From Caballeronia arationis (GTDB lineage: Bacteria > Pseudomonadota > Gammaproteobacteria > Burkholderiales > Burkholderiaceae): a stretch of 64,000 nt of DNA. Under the pieces are notes generated by a model that had not been told where the DNA came from, made no database searches, and saw only the letters and a list, made by a program, of their open reading frames with translations. The translations under genes and the position numbers were made by a program. This document shows positions 1-8,335 of this stretch, piece by piece (the first letter of the stretch is position 1; every line of letters begins with the position of its first letter). The stretch is taken from contig NZ_FCOG02000014.1 of assembly GCF_001544975.2 (NCBI RefSeq), forward strand, positions 1 through 64,000, given 5' to 3'.

Positions 1-530
1 GGATTCGCAGGCTGAATCTGAATGGTGTTCTGCGCGACCACTACTTTTTGCTGATCGCCCGATTTCAGGTTGCCCGCTTCGTGCGCCTGCTTGCGCAGCC
101 GCTGAACGGAATCCATCACATCGTTGGGCTGCGCGAGAAACGCATCGCCGATCTGCTTGACCCAATCGGGCTTCGACGCCATGGTGGCCAGCACCTGCGG
201 AAACGCAACGAGCGACTGCACGCTCGGGTCCCACGGCTGCGACGCGACCGCCTTCACGGCTTCGTCACCGGTCATCGATGCGTGAGACTTCGACCACGCC
301 GCGGCCGATTCCACCTCCTTGGGGAACGTCGTGGCCATCAGCACTTGCGCGAGCAATGGATCAGGATAAAGGGCGACGGGCGCGGTCAGCGAATCGAGTT
401 GTTGATTCGAGACCTTCGCCGCGGGTTGCGCATGGGTGAAGCTCGGGAACGCGATGCCCGTCGCGAGCGGCGCGACGAGCGCAGCGCAAAGCACGAGCAC
501 AGTTCGAGTGGATGCTTCGGAAAACTTCAC
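1..530 (-). CDS. DUF3300 domain envelope protein (3' end cut by window edge)
   Basis: Only the first ~176 codons are in the window; the 3' part lies beyond the left edge. The protein begins with a hydrophobic stretch (about residues 9-30) that reads as a signal peptide ending near THAQP, followed by the sequence VALYPDPLLAQVL, which is the hallmark of DUF3300 proteins. Further on it has AAAWSKSHASM and SLVAFPQVLATM, also family-typical. The GTG at 530 was chosen as start because GGGAGGG lies 7 bases upstream and the signal peptide starts right there. DUF3300 proteins are predicted to be secreted or periplasmic; their function is unknown to me. The full-length family usually continues with a low-complexity, Gly/His/Arg-rich tail that cannot be seen here. 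Confidence 0.85.
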   Translation of the reverse strand, partial: MKFSEASTRTVLVLCAALVAPLATGIAFPSFTHAQPAAKVSNQQLDSLTAPVALYPDPLLAQVLMATTFPKEVESAAAWSKSHASMTGDEAVKAVASQPWDPSVQSLVAFPQVLATMASKPDWVKQIGDAFLAQPNDVMDSVQRLRKQAHEAGNLKSGDQQKVVVAQNTIQIQPAN

Positions 531-1041
531 GATCGAACCCTCCCAAGACGCATGTTCAAAGCCGCCCAATACGCATTCCAGCCGGCCCTGGAACTTGATA
601 TGTGAACCGGAAAATGGACCAGCGGTCCCGATGTTGTCGTAGAAAGAAGAGGCTTCGATTGTCACCGGCCGGCAGCACGGGACTGGGCGAAAAGAAAAGT
701 TTCGCGTTGAGGTTCGTGTAGCGCAGGCCCGATGGTCTTCTTTTGAGCCGTGTCATTCCATGAAGGGAGAGGGTCGCGAGCAACGACAACCGGGCTTTGC
801 GACATCGCGGGCCGACGGAACGGCACCGGTAAATCCTTCAACACTCGGCTCAGGACGCATGTGGCAAACGCTAGAGAAATTGTTGCCCCGGTGGTCGAGT
901 TTATAAATGGGACTTTGGTCCAATAGCGGCAATTCTTCGGCGGTACTACGTTTAATGTGCGATACAAGGATGCGTAATGCACATCATAAGAAATAATAGT
1001 GTCGCTGTTTACCCGCATCGCTCATATTCGGAATCCCTGAT
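531..1041. other. Intergenic region, no supported gene
   Basis: About 510 bases with lower G+C than the flanks. Reading frames here have no family resemblance or ribosome binding site. It must contain the promoter of the DUF3300 gene. One short element near 905-922 (GGACTTTGGTCCAATAG) shares the nonamer GGTCCAATA with the palindromic site at 13829-13848; two occurrences are not enough to call a shared operator. Confidence 0.5.
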
Positions 1042-1044
1042 TCA

Positions 1045-1236
1045 AGGGACCCGGCCGACCCGGGCGTTCCGGTCGCGGCGCCCAAGCGCGTGACGCGCGG
1101 CGGCTCGTTCCTCTGCAACGACGACTATTGCGTCAGCTACCGGCCAGGCGCACGGCGCGGCACCGATCCGTACAACAACATGTCGCATCTCGGCTTCCGG
1201 CTTGTGATGGACAAGGACGCCTGGGAGGGTTCGAAC
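1045..1236 (+). pseudogene. Remnant of a formylglycine-generating-enzyme (FGE/SUMF1) family gene
   Basis: The plus-strand frame through 1048-1236 reads DPADPGVPVAAPKR, then TRGGSFLCNDDYC, SYRPGARRGTDP and NMSHLGFRLVM. This is the C-terminal core of the FGE-sulfatase family: the RGGSFLC segment with its Cys, the second Cys four residues later (NDDYC) and the ending GFR. FGE proteins convert a Cys or Ser of sulfatases to formylglycine. Nothing upstream of ~1045 encodes the N-terminal ~250 residues expected, and the frame runs on past the natural end without a stop until 1410, antisense to the NADH dehydrogenase gene. I read it as a 5'-deleted, non-functional fragment. No sulfatase gene lies nearby in the window. 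Confidence 0.8.
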
Positions 1237-1304
1237 AAGCGTCACCAGGTCGCTCGCGCCGATGCTCGATCTCAACCTCGAACTCGATCGGCGCGCCGTC
1301 AGCG

Positions 1305-2657
1305 TCAGTTCAGTTTCACCGTGGGCCGCACACGTTCGCGGAGCCATTGGCTCGCGGCATACATCACCGCTCGCTTGATGCCCGTAAGGCCCACGATGTG
1401 TCTGCGGTAGAGGTGCCGGTAGCACGACGCCGCGAACCATCCGTCGATGAAAAGCGGCTGACGCAACAGCTCGCTCATCAAGGCTCCCGCCGCGCCCGCA
1501 CGACCGAAGGAGATGAGCGTCCCCTGATCGCGGTAGGAGAAGAGCGGCACGGCGCGATCGTCGAGACGCCGCGCGAGCGCGTCGGCGAGGTAGACGGCCT
1601 GCTGATAGGCGGCCTGCGCGCGCGGCGGCACGAGCGCGTCGCCCTTCGATGCGGCGCACGCGGCGCAGTCGCCCATCGCGTAGATGCCCGAGCCGCACTC
1701 GGCCTGCAGCGTCCCGTCGACGATGACCTGTCCGAGCCGGTTCAACGGCAGCCCTTCGAGCGCGCGCAGGATAGGCGGTCCTTCCACGCCGGCGGCCCAG
1801 ATGGTGATGTCGCTTGCGAGCGTTTCGCCATCCGCGGTCGAGACCGCATCGGACTCGACCGACCGCACGCGGCAGCCGAGGCGGACCTCGACGCCGAGCC
1901 CGGCGAGGACTTCCTGCGCGCGCGTCGAGATCCGCTCGGGCAGCGCGGGCAGCACCCGCGGCGCACCTTCGAGGAGACGAACGCGGATATCGCTCGCCGG
2001 GTCGAGCGAGGTGAGGTGATAGTCGCGCACCATCTCGGCGGAGCCGCGCAGCGCGGCGGCCAGCTCGACGCCGGTCGCGCCGCCGCCGATCACCGTCACC
2101 GAGACGGGCGTCCTGACGGTGCCGGGCGTCGCCTGCCGTTCCTCGCCCGAGCGCAGCAGGCTCGACAGCAGACGCCGCCTGAATGTCTCCGCCTGCTCCA
2201 CCGTCTCCAGCGTCAGCGCATGCTGCTCGGCGCCCGGAATCGAGAAGAAGTTCGTGACGCTGCCAAGCGCGAGCACGAGCGTATCGAATGCGAGCGTCCT
2301 GCGCGGCCGAACCGGGCGGCCGTCGGCGTCGGTCGTCTCGTCTATGACGATCTCGCGGCGGCCGCGATCGATGCTCGAAAGCGCGCCTTGCTCGAAACGG
2401 AAGTGGTTCCATTTCGCGTGAGACGCGTAGTCGATCTGATGGCTCGACGCGTCGATCTGGCCTGACGCGACTTCGTGAAGGAGCGGCTTCCAGAAGTGCG
2501 TCGGGCAACGGTCGATGAGGGTCACTTCGGCCTGTCGCCGCTTGCCGACGCCATTGCCGAGCCGCGTCGCGAGCTCCAGTCCTGCGGCGCCACCGCCCAC
2601 GATGACGATGCGGTGGGGCGAATCAACCTGTTGTTGCGCGTAAGGATTCAACATCAT
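1305..2657 (-). CDS. ndh: Type II NADH dehydrogenase (NDH-2), FAD-dependent
   Basis: A 450-residue flavoprotein of the pyridine-nucleotide-disulphide oxidoreductase fold. An N-terminal FAD-binding GxGxxG-type motif (IVIVGGGAAGLELA, about 17-30), a second dinucleotide motif (VTVIGGGATGVELA, about 187-200) and a C-terminal MGDCAAC segment fit NDH-2. The segment HFWKPLLHEVASG is typical of this family. NDH-2 transfers electrons from NADH to membrane quinone without pumping protons and sits on the cytoplasmic face of the membrane. Start ATG at 2657 (a second ATG follows directly), preceded by GGGAG. The gene begins 18 bases after the stop of the HAD-like gene, so the two are probably co-transcribed. 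Confidence 0.9.
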   Translation of the reverse strand: MMLNPYAQQQVDSPHRIVIVGGGAAGLELATRLGNGVGKRRQAEVTLIDRCPTHFWKPLLHEVASGQIDASSHQIDYASHAKWNHFRFEQGALSSIDRGRREIVIDETTDADGRPVRPRRTLAFDTLVLALGSVTNFFSIPGAEQHALTLETVEQAETFRRRLLSSLLRSGEERQATPGTVRTPVSVTVIGGGATGVELAAALRGSAEMVRDYHLTSLDPASDIRVRLLEGAPRVLPALPERISTRAQEVLAGLGVEVRLGCRVRSVESDAVSTADGETLASDITIWAAGVEGPPILRALEGLPLNRLGQVIVDGTLQAECGSGIYAMGDCAACAASKGDALVPPRAQAAYQQAVYLADALARRLDDRAVPLFSYRDQGTLISFGRAGAAGALMSELLRQPLFIDGWFAASCYRHLYRRHIVGLTGIKRAVMYAASQWLRERVRPTVKLN

Positions 2658-2675
2658 GGCTCTCCCGGAAGGGCT

Positions 2676-3110
2676 TCATCGATCGGACGAAAATGCGTGA
2701 CTGAACGGCGCGGAGCCGCGGCGCAATGCATCGCTCAAGGGCACGCACCGCGTGATGCCCGAGCTGCGCGCCTCTTCCAGTCCGCGTTCGTCCACGCCCA
2801 CCGCGGCGACGCGATGCGCGGGCGTCGCAAGCGTATGAAGCGCCACCGCATAGCGCGTCCCGCATGCGCTCGATGACAGGATCGCCGAGAAGTACGTGAT
2901 GCCATCGTCGCCCAGGGTCTCGCTGATGGCGTTGTTCAGGCTCGCGGCGTTGAGTTCGCTCATGAGCAGAAGCGGGTAGCCGTCGTCCCGGACGCCTTCC
3001 AGGAAGCGCCTGAGCGCGGCGCTCTGCTCGTATTTCGCCGCGGGCTTCGTGTCTTCGCCAGTGCTGGTCCAGACGGGGTCCATGTTCGCCACGATCGCGT
3101 CGATTGCCAT
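2676..3110 (-). CDS. Degenerate HAD-like protein, catalytic aspartate replaced
   Basis: A 144-residue protein. The start IDAIVANMDPVWTSTGED aligns by eye with HAD motif I (DAVIFDMDGVL-DS), but the nucleophile position is Asn and the Gly after the second Asp is Pro. GYPLLLMSELNAASLNNAI resembles motif II, and AHRVAAVGVDERGLEEARSSGI resembles the motif IV region (normally VVVEDS-GI-AA-AAG), with the acidic pair displaced. The cap domain is missing: motif I is followed almost directly by motif II. It is therefore probably a non-catalytic HAD relative or a decaying gene. Start ATG 3110 has GAGAGG seven bases upstream. It is the first gene of a putative operon with ndh and is transcribed away from the LysR gene. 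The HAD reading is inference from pattern only. Confidence 0.6.
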   Translation of the reverse strand: MAIDAIVANMDPVWTSTGEDTKPAAKYEQSAALRRFLEGVRDDGYPLLLMSELNAASLNNAISETLGDDGITYFSAILSSSACGTRYAVALHTLATPAHRVAAVGVDERGLEEARSSGITRCVPLSDALRRGSAPFSHAFSSDR

Positions 3111-3215
3111 TTGCTTGCCTCTCGGAGTCGTTGAAAGCGTGTGTGTCGCCGCGGCCGGGGGCTCGCTTGACGACGTCGTGGGAAAAATATAAGTTCGCGA
3201 AAATATTTGCGCTAT

Positions 3216-3228
3216 TTAGTATTTATCA
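3216..3228 (+). promoter_or_regulatory. Candidate LysR-type operator (TTA-N7-TCA)
   Basis: The 139-base gap between the divergent HAD-like/ndh genes and the LysR gene is AT-rich. TTAGTATTTATCA fits the TNA-N7-TNA form known for CbbR-like LysR regulators, and the encoded regulator most resembles that branch. A single match of this loose pattern in AT-rich DNA is weak evidence. Confidence 0.3.
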
Positions 3229-3249
3229 CCGACCCATAAGTTTTTACTA

Positions 3250-4212
3250 ATGTTAAAGACGACAACCTTCCGGCAATTGAGGACGCTGCAGACCGTTGCG
3301 CGCGTGGGCAGCATCTCGGGAGCCGCCCTGGAGCTGCATCTCACGCAGCCGGCGGTGTCACTGCAGATTTCGCTTCTCGGCGAGGCGGCGGGAACGCCGC
3401 TTCTGCGCAGGGTGGGGCGCGAGGTGCAGCTCACCGCCGCGGGGGAGGTGATGGCGCGCTACGCGAACGAGATCCTGAGCCTCTGGAACGAGGCCGGTGA
3501 GGAAGTGGCGGCGCTGCGCGGCGAGCTCGGCGGAACGTTGCGCATTGGCGCCATCACGACGGCGGAGTATCTCGTTCCGCCGCTTCTCGTCAGATTTACG
3601 AAGGAAAGACCCGGTGTGAAGCTGCAATTCCGCATCGGTAATCGCGACGACATCGTGCGCATGCTCGCGACGAACGAGATCGACCTTGCCATCATGGGGC
3701 GCCAGCCACGCGAGTTGTGCACGAGCGCTGCGGCATTCGCGAAGCACCCGATGGCGTTCATCGCCGCTCCGTCGCATCCGCTCATGCGCGCAAAGCGTCT
3801 GCACCTGACCGATCTCGAGTCGGCGAACTTGCTGGTCAGGGAGCGCGGCTCGGGTACCCGGGTCGCGATCGAAGGTCTATTCAAGGAGGCCGGATTGAAG
3901 CTGCATGCCGCGTCGGAGCTATCGAGCAATGAAGCGATCAAGCAGCTCGTCGAAGCGGGACTCGGCGTCGCTTTCCTTTCGCTGCACGCGTGTGCGCTCG
4001 AGATGCAGGCCGGACTCCTCGCGAGGCTTCCCGTACCTGCCACACCGATCGAGCGGGCGTGGCACGTCGTGCATATGTCGGAACGGCGCCTGCCTCAGGT
4101 CGCTAACGCGTTTCGGGAGTTCCTGATCCAGTCGGGGGCAGCCGTAGCGGGCCTGGCATCGCCACCGGAGGTGCACAAGGCGAGTACGGGACGCAAACCG
4201 CAGAAGCTCTGA
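3250..4212 (+). CDS. LysR-family transcriptional regulator (CbbR-like)
   Basis: A 320-residue LysR regulator. Residues ~6-65 form the winged helix-turn-helix (FRQLRTLQTVARVGSISGAA, then LTQPAVSLQI). Residues ~92-300 form the periplasmic-binding-protein-like effector domain, starting LRIGAITTAEYLVPPLL. The pattern LLARFTKE-PGV-L and G-DIV--L---EIDLAIMG is typical of the CbbR/RbcR branch. It is divergent from the HAD-like/ndh pair, a usual arrangement for a LysR regulator and its target, so control of NADH dehydrogenase is plausible but not shown. The ATG at 3250 has no Shine-Dalgarno sequence upstream (CCATAAGTTTTTACTA), so translation may be weak or the mRNA leaderless. The C-terminal ~25 residues are a variable tail. 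Confidence 0.88.
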   Translation: MLKTTTFRQLRTLQTVARVGSISGAALELHLTQPAVSLQISLLGEAAGTPLLRRVGREVQLTAAGEVMARYANEILSLWNEAGEEVAALRGELGGTLRIGAITTAEYLVPPLLVRFTKERPGVKLQFRIGNRDDIVRMLATNEIDLAIMGRQPRELCTSAAAFAKHPMAFIAAPSHPLMRAKRLHLTDLESANLLVRERGSGTRVAIEGLFKEAGLKLHAASELSSNEAIKQLVEAGLGVAFLSLHACALEMQAGLLARLPVPATPIERAWHVVHMSERRLPQVANAFREFLIQSGAAVAGLASPPEVHKASTGRKPQKL

Positions 4213-4249
4213 CTTTCCAGTGGCGACCCCCGGCCCATCTGTTGAAGAA

Positions 4250-5083
4250 TCACGGAAGCGCGGGCGTGAATGCGCGTTGTTCGATGCTAGAGCCTCGGGC
4301 GACGATCGCTGTGCTCTCGGGGATCTCCTGCCATGCGCCGGGAAGGTCGACGAGCGGCTCCGACAAAACCAGAAAGGCGTCGTCTCCCGCAGCCTTGATG
4401 CGTGGATCGTCGGGATACAGCTCGCCCAAATGCCGAAACGATGTGCTGTGAAATAGCGACCGTGACTCTGCCTCACTCGAGTAGCGAACGGCGACGATCT
4501 GCTCACCATCGGTTGCGCAGACGGTCATGTTGAGCGGATGCTCGATGCCATGTCTTCGTCCCGCTTCCTCGATGACCGCGACCATGCGCTCCAGCGCCTG
4601 AACAGGTGCGACTTGCAGGCCGAATGTGAGCGCGAGGAAGAACATGACCTCGGAATCGGTGGAACCCTCTACCGACGCGAACAATTCCGGATCGATCGCC
4701 AGCATCAGGTCGCGTCTGACCTTGGGGTATTCGCGTATCAGGCCGTTGTGCATGAAGAGCCAGCGTCCGTAGCGAAAAGGATGGCAGTTGGTTTCCTGAG
4801 CGGGGGTGTCGGTGGCTGCGCGTATGTGCGCGACGAAAAGCGGTGCGTGTACGGCGCGCGCCGCTTCGCGCAGGTTGCGGTCGCTCCAGGCCGGTTGCAC
4901 GCATCGATAGCGAAACGGGGTGTCCGCCGAAGGTGCGTACCAGCCCACCCCAAAGCCATCCCCGTTAGTGGTCGTGTGACCTAGACGTGAATTCAGGCTT
5001 TGATCGATCAGTGAATGCTGTGCGCGGAACAGCACCGCGTCGAGTTGAATGGGGTTGCCCTTGTAGGCGAGCCAACGACACAT
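4250..5083 (-). CDS. Class II glutamine amidotransferase (YafJ-like)
   Basis: A 277-residue protein beginning MCRWLAYKG: Cys2 becomes the N-terminal nucleophile after Met removal, as in class II (Ntn) glutamine amidotransferases. Other family marks are NGDGFGVGWY (about 40-49), FVAHIRAAT with the substrate-contacting Arg, and FMHNGLI (the oxyanion-forming Asn-Gly). The length fits stand-alone GATase domains of the YafJ/EgtC group, with no synthetase or isomerase domain, so the acceptor of the released ammonia, or whether it hydrolyses gamma-glutamyl compounds, is unknown. It lies outside an ergothioneine cluster: no egt genes are near. Start ATG 5083 is preceded by AGGAG. Convergent with the LysR gene. 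Confidence 0.85.
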   Translation of the reverse strand: MCRWLAYKGNPIQLDAVLFRAQHSLIDQSLNSRLGHTTTNGDGFGVGWYAPSADTPFRYRCVQPAWSDRNLREAARAVHAPLFVAHIRAATDTPAQETNCHPFRYGRWLFMHNGLIREYPKVRRDLMLAIDPELFASVEGSTDSEVMFFLALTFGLQVAPVQALERMVAVIEEAGRRHGIEHPLNMTVCATDGEQIVAVRYSSEAESRSLFHSTSFRHLGELYPDDPRIKAAGDDAFLVLSEPLVDLPGAWQEIPESTAIVARGSSIEQRAFTPALP

Positions 5084-5190
5084 GAATGTCTCCTGAGGAA
5101 CATCAATGTACTTACTTCAAAGGTCCGTTTCACGACGAAGCGAGGCACCCGAGGCAGTAGCCGGATCACGCCGAGTCATTCATTTCGAAC

Positions 5191-6282
5191 TCAAGCCGGA
5201 TTCGCCGCGACAAAGTCCCTGAACGCAAAATATGCGGCGTTCTTCGTCGTACCGTCCGCCTGGATTAGCCCGTAGTCCGGATCGATCACGCTGTACATCA
5301 TCACAGATTCGATGTTGTATTTGTCCTTGATCGACCGATATTGCCTGAGCGCCTTCGTCACATAGTCGGCGGCCGATTGCTGCGTATCTGCGCTGCCGGC
5401 CCAGCCCCACTCGGTCAGCCAGATCGGCATACCGAACGAGTCCTTCAGTACCTGCAGCACGTCCACGCACGCGTTGAAGCGCCCGCCGCACTGGATGTCG
5501 CCCGAGGTCTTGTACCAGTGATAGGTCGTGAAATCCCAGCGCAACGCCGCCGCGCCGGACACGCCCGCCGCGCTGCCATCGGGAGAGATGCCGTTCCAAA
5601 GCATCTGCAACGCGCGATAGGCCATCGGAATGCCGACGTTGACGCCGCACTTGATGGTCGGATCGATCGACCTCACGCCGTCGATCATCCCGCGCAGCGC
5701 GCCGCGAAACGAAGGCCAGTACGCCGGATTCCAGTCGGACGAGAGACTGCCGTCGCCGCCGATCTTGAGCGGCACGTCGAGTTCGTTGCCGCATTCGATG
5801 TGCGTCACGAGCCCTTTGAGCGGCCGCGTGCAATTCGCTCCCAGGTCGTGGCCGAGCGTGTACGCCGCAGATTCCGTGCTGGTCCAGTCCCAGCCAGCCG
5901 AGTACGGATTGAGCATGGGCAGGATCGACACGCCGCTGCCCGCGAATGCGCCCTTCAAGGCATCGGCGAGCACTTGCGACATGACGCTGCCCGCAGTGTC
6001 GCAGCGATAGTTGGTCACGCCGAGACTCTTGAGGATGGCCAGTTGATCGGCGGCCGACATCGTCTTGTAGATGCCGGTGCCAAACCCCATGTGGCCGTTG
6101 ACGCCGTAAAAAAGACCTTGCGCCGATGCAACTGCCGACGGCGCCTTGCCGACGTTGTCCGTGGTCTGTGCCGCGCCGCCGCCCCCGCCGCACGCTGCAA
6201 GCACGCCGCTGCCCGCCGACGCCAGCATCATCGAGAGAAAAGTCCTGCGCGACCTGAGGGTCGCAGAATAGCTAGTCGCCAT
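5191..6282 (-). CDS. Tat-type lipoprotein, clan GH-A-like glycoside hydrolase
   Basis: A 363-residue protein. The N terminus has SRRTFLSMM (twin-arginine motif, residues 11-19), a hydrophobic stretch and a lipobox VLAAC with Cys31, followed by a Gly run, so it is probably Tat-exported and lipid-anchored. The mature part is a TIM-barrel glycosidase pattern: ECGNELD (Glu167 as acid/base in the NE motif of clan GH-A) and WLTEWGW (Glu291 as nucleophile). I cannot assign the exact GH family or substrate. The start ATG at 6282 overlaps the last 11 bases of the upstream histidine kinase gene, so translation is likely coupled. An in-frame upstream extension would lie entirely inside the kinase gene and lacks a signal peptide. 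Confidence 0.8.
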   Translation of the reverse strand: MATSYSATLRSRRTFLSMMLASAGSGVLAACGGGGGAAQTTDNVGKAPSAVASAQGLFYGVNGHMGFGTGIYKTMSAADQLAILKSLGVTNYRCDTAGSVMSQVLADALKGAFAGSGVSILPMLNPYSAGWDWTSTESAAYTLGHDLGANCTRPLKGLVTHIECGNELDVPLKIGGDGSLSSDWNPAYWPSFRGALRGMIDGVRSIDPTIKCGVNVGIPMAYRALQMLWNGISPDGSAAGVSGAAALRWDFTTYHWYKTSGDIQCGGRFNACVDVLQVLKDSFGMPIWLTEWGWAGSADTQQSAADYVTKALRQYRSIKDKYNIESVMMYSVIDPDYGLIQADGTTKNAAYFAFRDFVAANPA

Positions 6283-8335
6283 GATCGGCGAGCACCTGTT
6301 GCAATTCAATAATTCCGACCGGTTTGACGAGGTGGTGGGCGAACCCCGCCTCGTCCGACAGCCTCCTGTCCTCCTCCTGGCCGTATCCGGTGTACGCAAC
6401 AAAAATGGCGTCTTCGGCTCCTGACAAAGCGCGAAGCTCGCGAGCCAGTTCGTAGCCGTTCATGCCGGGCAGGCCGATATCCAGGATGAACACGTCGAAT
6501 GGCTCACGCTGAGCCCGCTTGATGGCGCTTTGAGCCTCATGCTCCACCACGACAGCGTTGCCGAGGACCTCCAGAACCATGCCCAGGGAGTCGGCCACGT
6601 CGACGTTATCGTCAACCACTAGAACGCGACGGCTCCTTGCTTCCCCGCGAGCAGGTTTCCGTTCGTCCACGATCACATCGGCAGGTTCACCGTCCACGCG
6701 TGGAAACCGGACGATGAACTCGCTGCCCTGACCCGTCCCTTTGCTGGATGCGCTGACCGTTCCCTCATGTTGCTCGACCAGACTTTTCACGAGTGCCAGC
6801 CCGATTCCCAACCCGTCCTCGGCGCGCACGGCAGTTCGTCCGCCTTGCTGGAAAAGGTCAAATGCCGTTCGCAACAGCTCAGGCGTCATGCCGATGCCGT
6901 TGTCCTCGACGCTAACGATAACCTCGGTAGGAGAAGCTTTTGTCGTCAAGTTGAGGCGACCGCCGTCCGCGGTGTACTTTGCGGCATTGTTAAGAAGATT
7001 GCTCAGAAGCTGCACCAGCCGCTTGTGGTCGCCGCAAACACAAAGGACATCCGCAGCCAGCTGCAAGGTAAGCCGATGCTTGTGCGCCTCGATCAACGGG
7101 CGGACTTGTTCCACCGACTCATGCACGATCTGATGAATATCGAGGATGCGCTTGTCCAGAGAAATCAGGCCTCGTGTGACGCGCGAGACATCGAGCAGGC
7201 CGTCGATCAGACTCTTCATATGGCCGATTTGCCGCCGAATCACGTCGCTGACCTGCAGCACGCGTGCATCCTCGGAGAGCAGCATCGACAGCATCTCCGC
7301 CCCTGCGACTATGGGCGCCAACGGATTGCGCAGCTCGTGAGCGAGCATTGCGAGAAAGTCGTCCTTGCGTCGATGAGCCTCGCGTAGCTCGTGCTCGGCC
7401 AGAACCTTTTCGTGGATATCCGTATTCGACCCGATCCATTTGACGATCGCGGCATCGTTGTCCCTGACCGCCACAGCGCGAGCCAGTGTCCACCGGTACG
7501 TCCCGGAATGATGACGCACGCGAAACACCGTTTCATAGGGATCGCCGGTCGCCACACTGTGGTTCCAGGCCGTTTTCACGCTGTCGAGGTCTTCCGGATG
7601 AACAAAGTGTTCCCACTCGGCGCCGTCCGCCGATGGAGGGCTTGCTCCGGCAAAATCACAGAAATGCTGATTGTAGTAATCGACATATCCGTCGGGTCGC
7701 GCCGTCCAGACGATGTGCGGCAACGCGTCGGTGATGAGCCGGAATTTTTCTTCGCCCAGCCGCCATGCGTCTGCTTCTTCGGTGGCTTTTTGCAGCGCCA
7801 GTGTGGTTGCACTCAGGGCCTCGCCGTGGCGAAAAACCTGCGCCTCGCTCTTGCTCAACTCTTCCTGAAGCAACCGCGAGCGTTCTCTGAGGGCTTCGTT
7901 CGCCTCCAGACTGTGCACATACGCCGTCACGTTCTCGACGCGATGGACGATATAGAGCAAACGGCCGTCAGCGGCCAGCACCGGAGCGTTTACGGGGCTC
8001 CAGTACCGAAATTCGAAGCCACCTTCCGTTCGATTGGGGACGTCATACCGCTGGATAGCCATGACATGTGGCTTTTTCGTGGCAACGACGGTCGCGAGCG
8101 AAGCGCGCAGGTTCGTCGTGGCGCCCGCCTCGGGAACCGCCGGGTTGTCGGGAAAAACGTCGAAGACGCCTTTTCCGATGATTTCTTCCCGAACCGTAAG
8201 CGTTTCTTTGAGATACGCGTCGCTTGCCGCGGCAATCGTGAAGGCGCAGTCGGGCCGCAAAATCAGCAGCGGGCTGGGTGTCGCTTCGAAAAGAAGCCGG
8301 AAATCCTCAGCCGGCAACGGACTCTGACTGTCCAT
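6272..8335 (-). CDS. Soluble hybrid histidine kinase, PAS-PAS-HisKA-HATPase-REC
   Basis: A 687-residue protein with no membrane segment. Order: PAS ~10-130 (LLFEATPSPLLIL), a coiled coil ~140-195, PAS ~197-312 with a PAC-type end (IVKWIGSNTDIHEK), HisKA with the phospho-His in FLAMLAHELRNPL (His333), HATPase with N box NLLNNAAKY, G1 DNGIG and G2 GLGIGLAL, and a C-terminal receiver with DD575-576 and phospho-Asp619 in ILDIGLPG, ending in a KP motif. No output domain or partner phosphotransfer protein is nearby. The start is uncertain: ATG 8335 has no close ribosome site, while a TTG at 8359 (8 codons longer) is only two bases from GAGGAGG. Its 3' end overlaps the glycoside hydrolase start. Confidence 0.9.
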   Translation of the reverse strand: MDSQSPLPAEDFRLLFEATPSPLLILRPDCAFTIAAASDAYLKETLTVREEIIGKGVFDVFPDNPAVPEAGATTNLRASLATVVATKKPHVMAIQRYDVPNRTEGGFEFRYWSPVNAPVLAADGRLLYIVHRVENVTAYVHSLEANEALRERSRLLQEELSKSEAQVFRHGEALSATTLALQKATEEADAWRLGEEKFRLITDALPHIVWTARPDGYVDYYNQHFCDFAGASPPSADGAEWEHFVHPEDLDSVKTAWNHSVATGDPYETVFRVRHHSGTYRWTLARAVAVRDNDAAIVKWIGSNTDIHEKVLAEHELREAHRRKDDFLAMLAHELRNPLAPIVAGAEMLSMLLSEDARVLQVSDVIRRQIGHMKSLIDGLLDVSRVTRGLISLDKRILDIHQIVHESVEQVRPLIEAHKHRLTLQLAADVLCVCGDHKRLVQLLSNLLNNAAKYTADGGRLNLTTKASPTEVIVSVEDNGIGMTPELLRTAFDLFQQGGRTAVRAEDGLGIGLALVKSLVEQHEGTVSASSKGTGQGSEFIVRFPRVDGEPADVIVDERKPARGEARSRRVLVVDDNVDVADSLGMVLEVLGNAVVVEHEAQSAIKRAQREPFDVFILDIGLPGMNGYELARELRALSGAEDAIFVAYTGYGQEEDRRLSDEAGFAHHLVKPVGIIELQQVLADHGD

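Noticed and set aside
662-1018. Minus-strand frame of 118 codons before the FGE remnant
   Set aside because: No ribosome site, no family resemblance and unnatural composition; treated as intergenic.
5191-6402. Longer start (40 extra codons) for the glycoside hydrolase
   Set aside because: The extension lies inside the kinase gene and would hide the Tat/lipobox signal; ATG 6282 fits the export signal.
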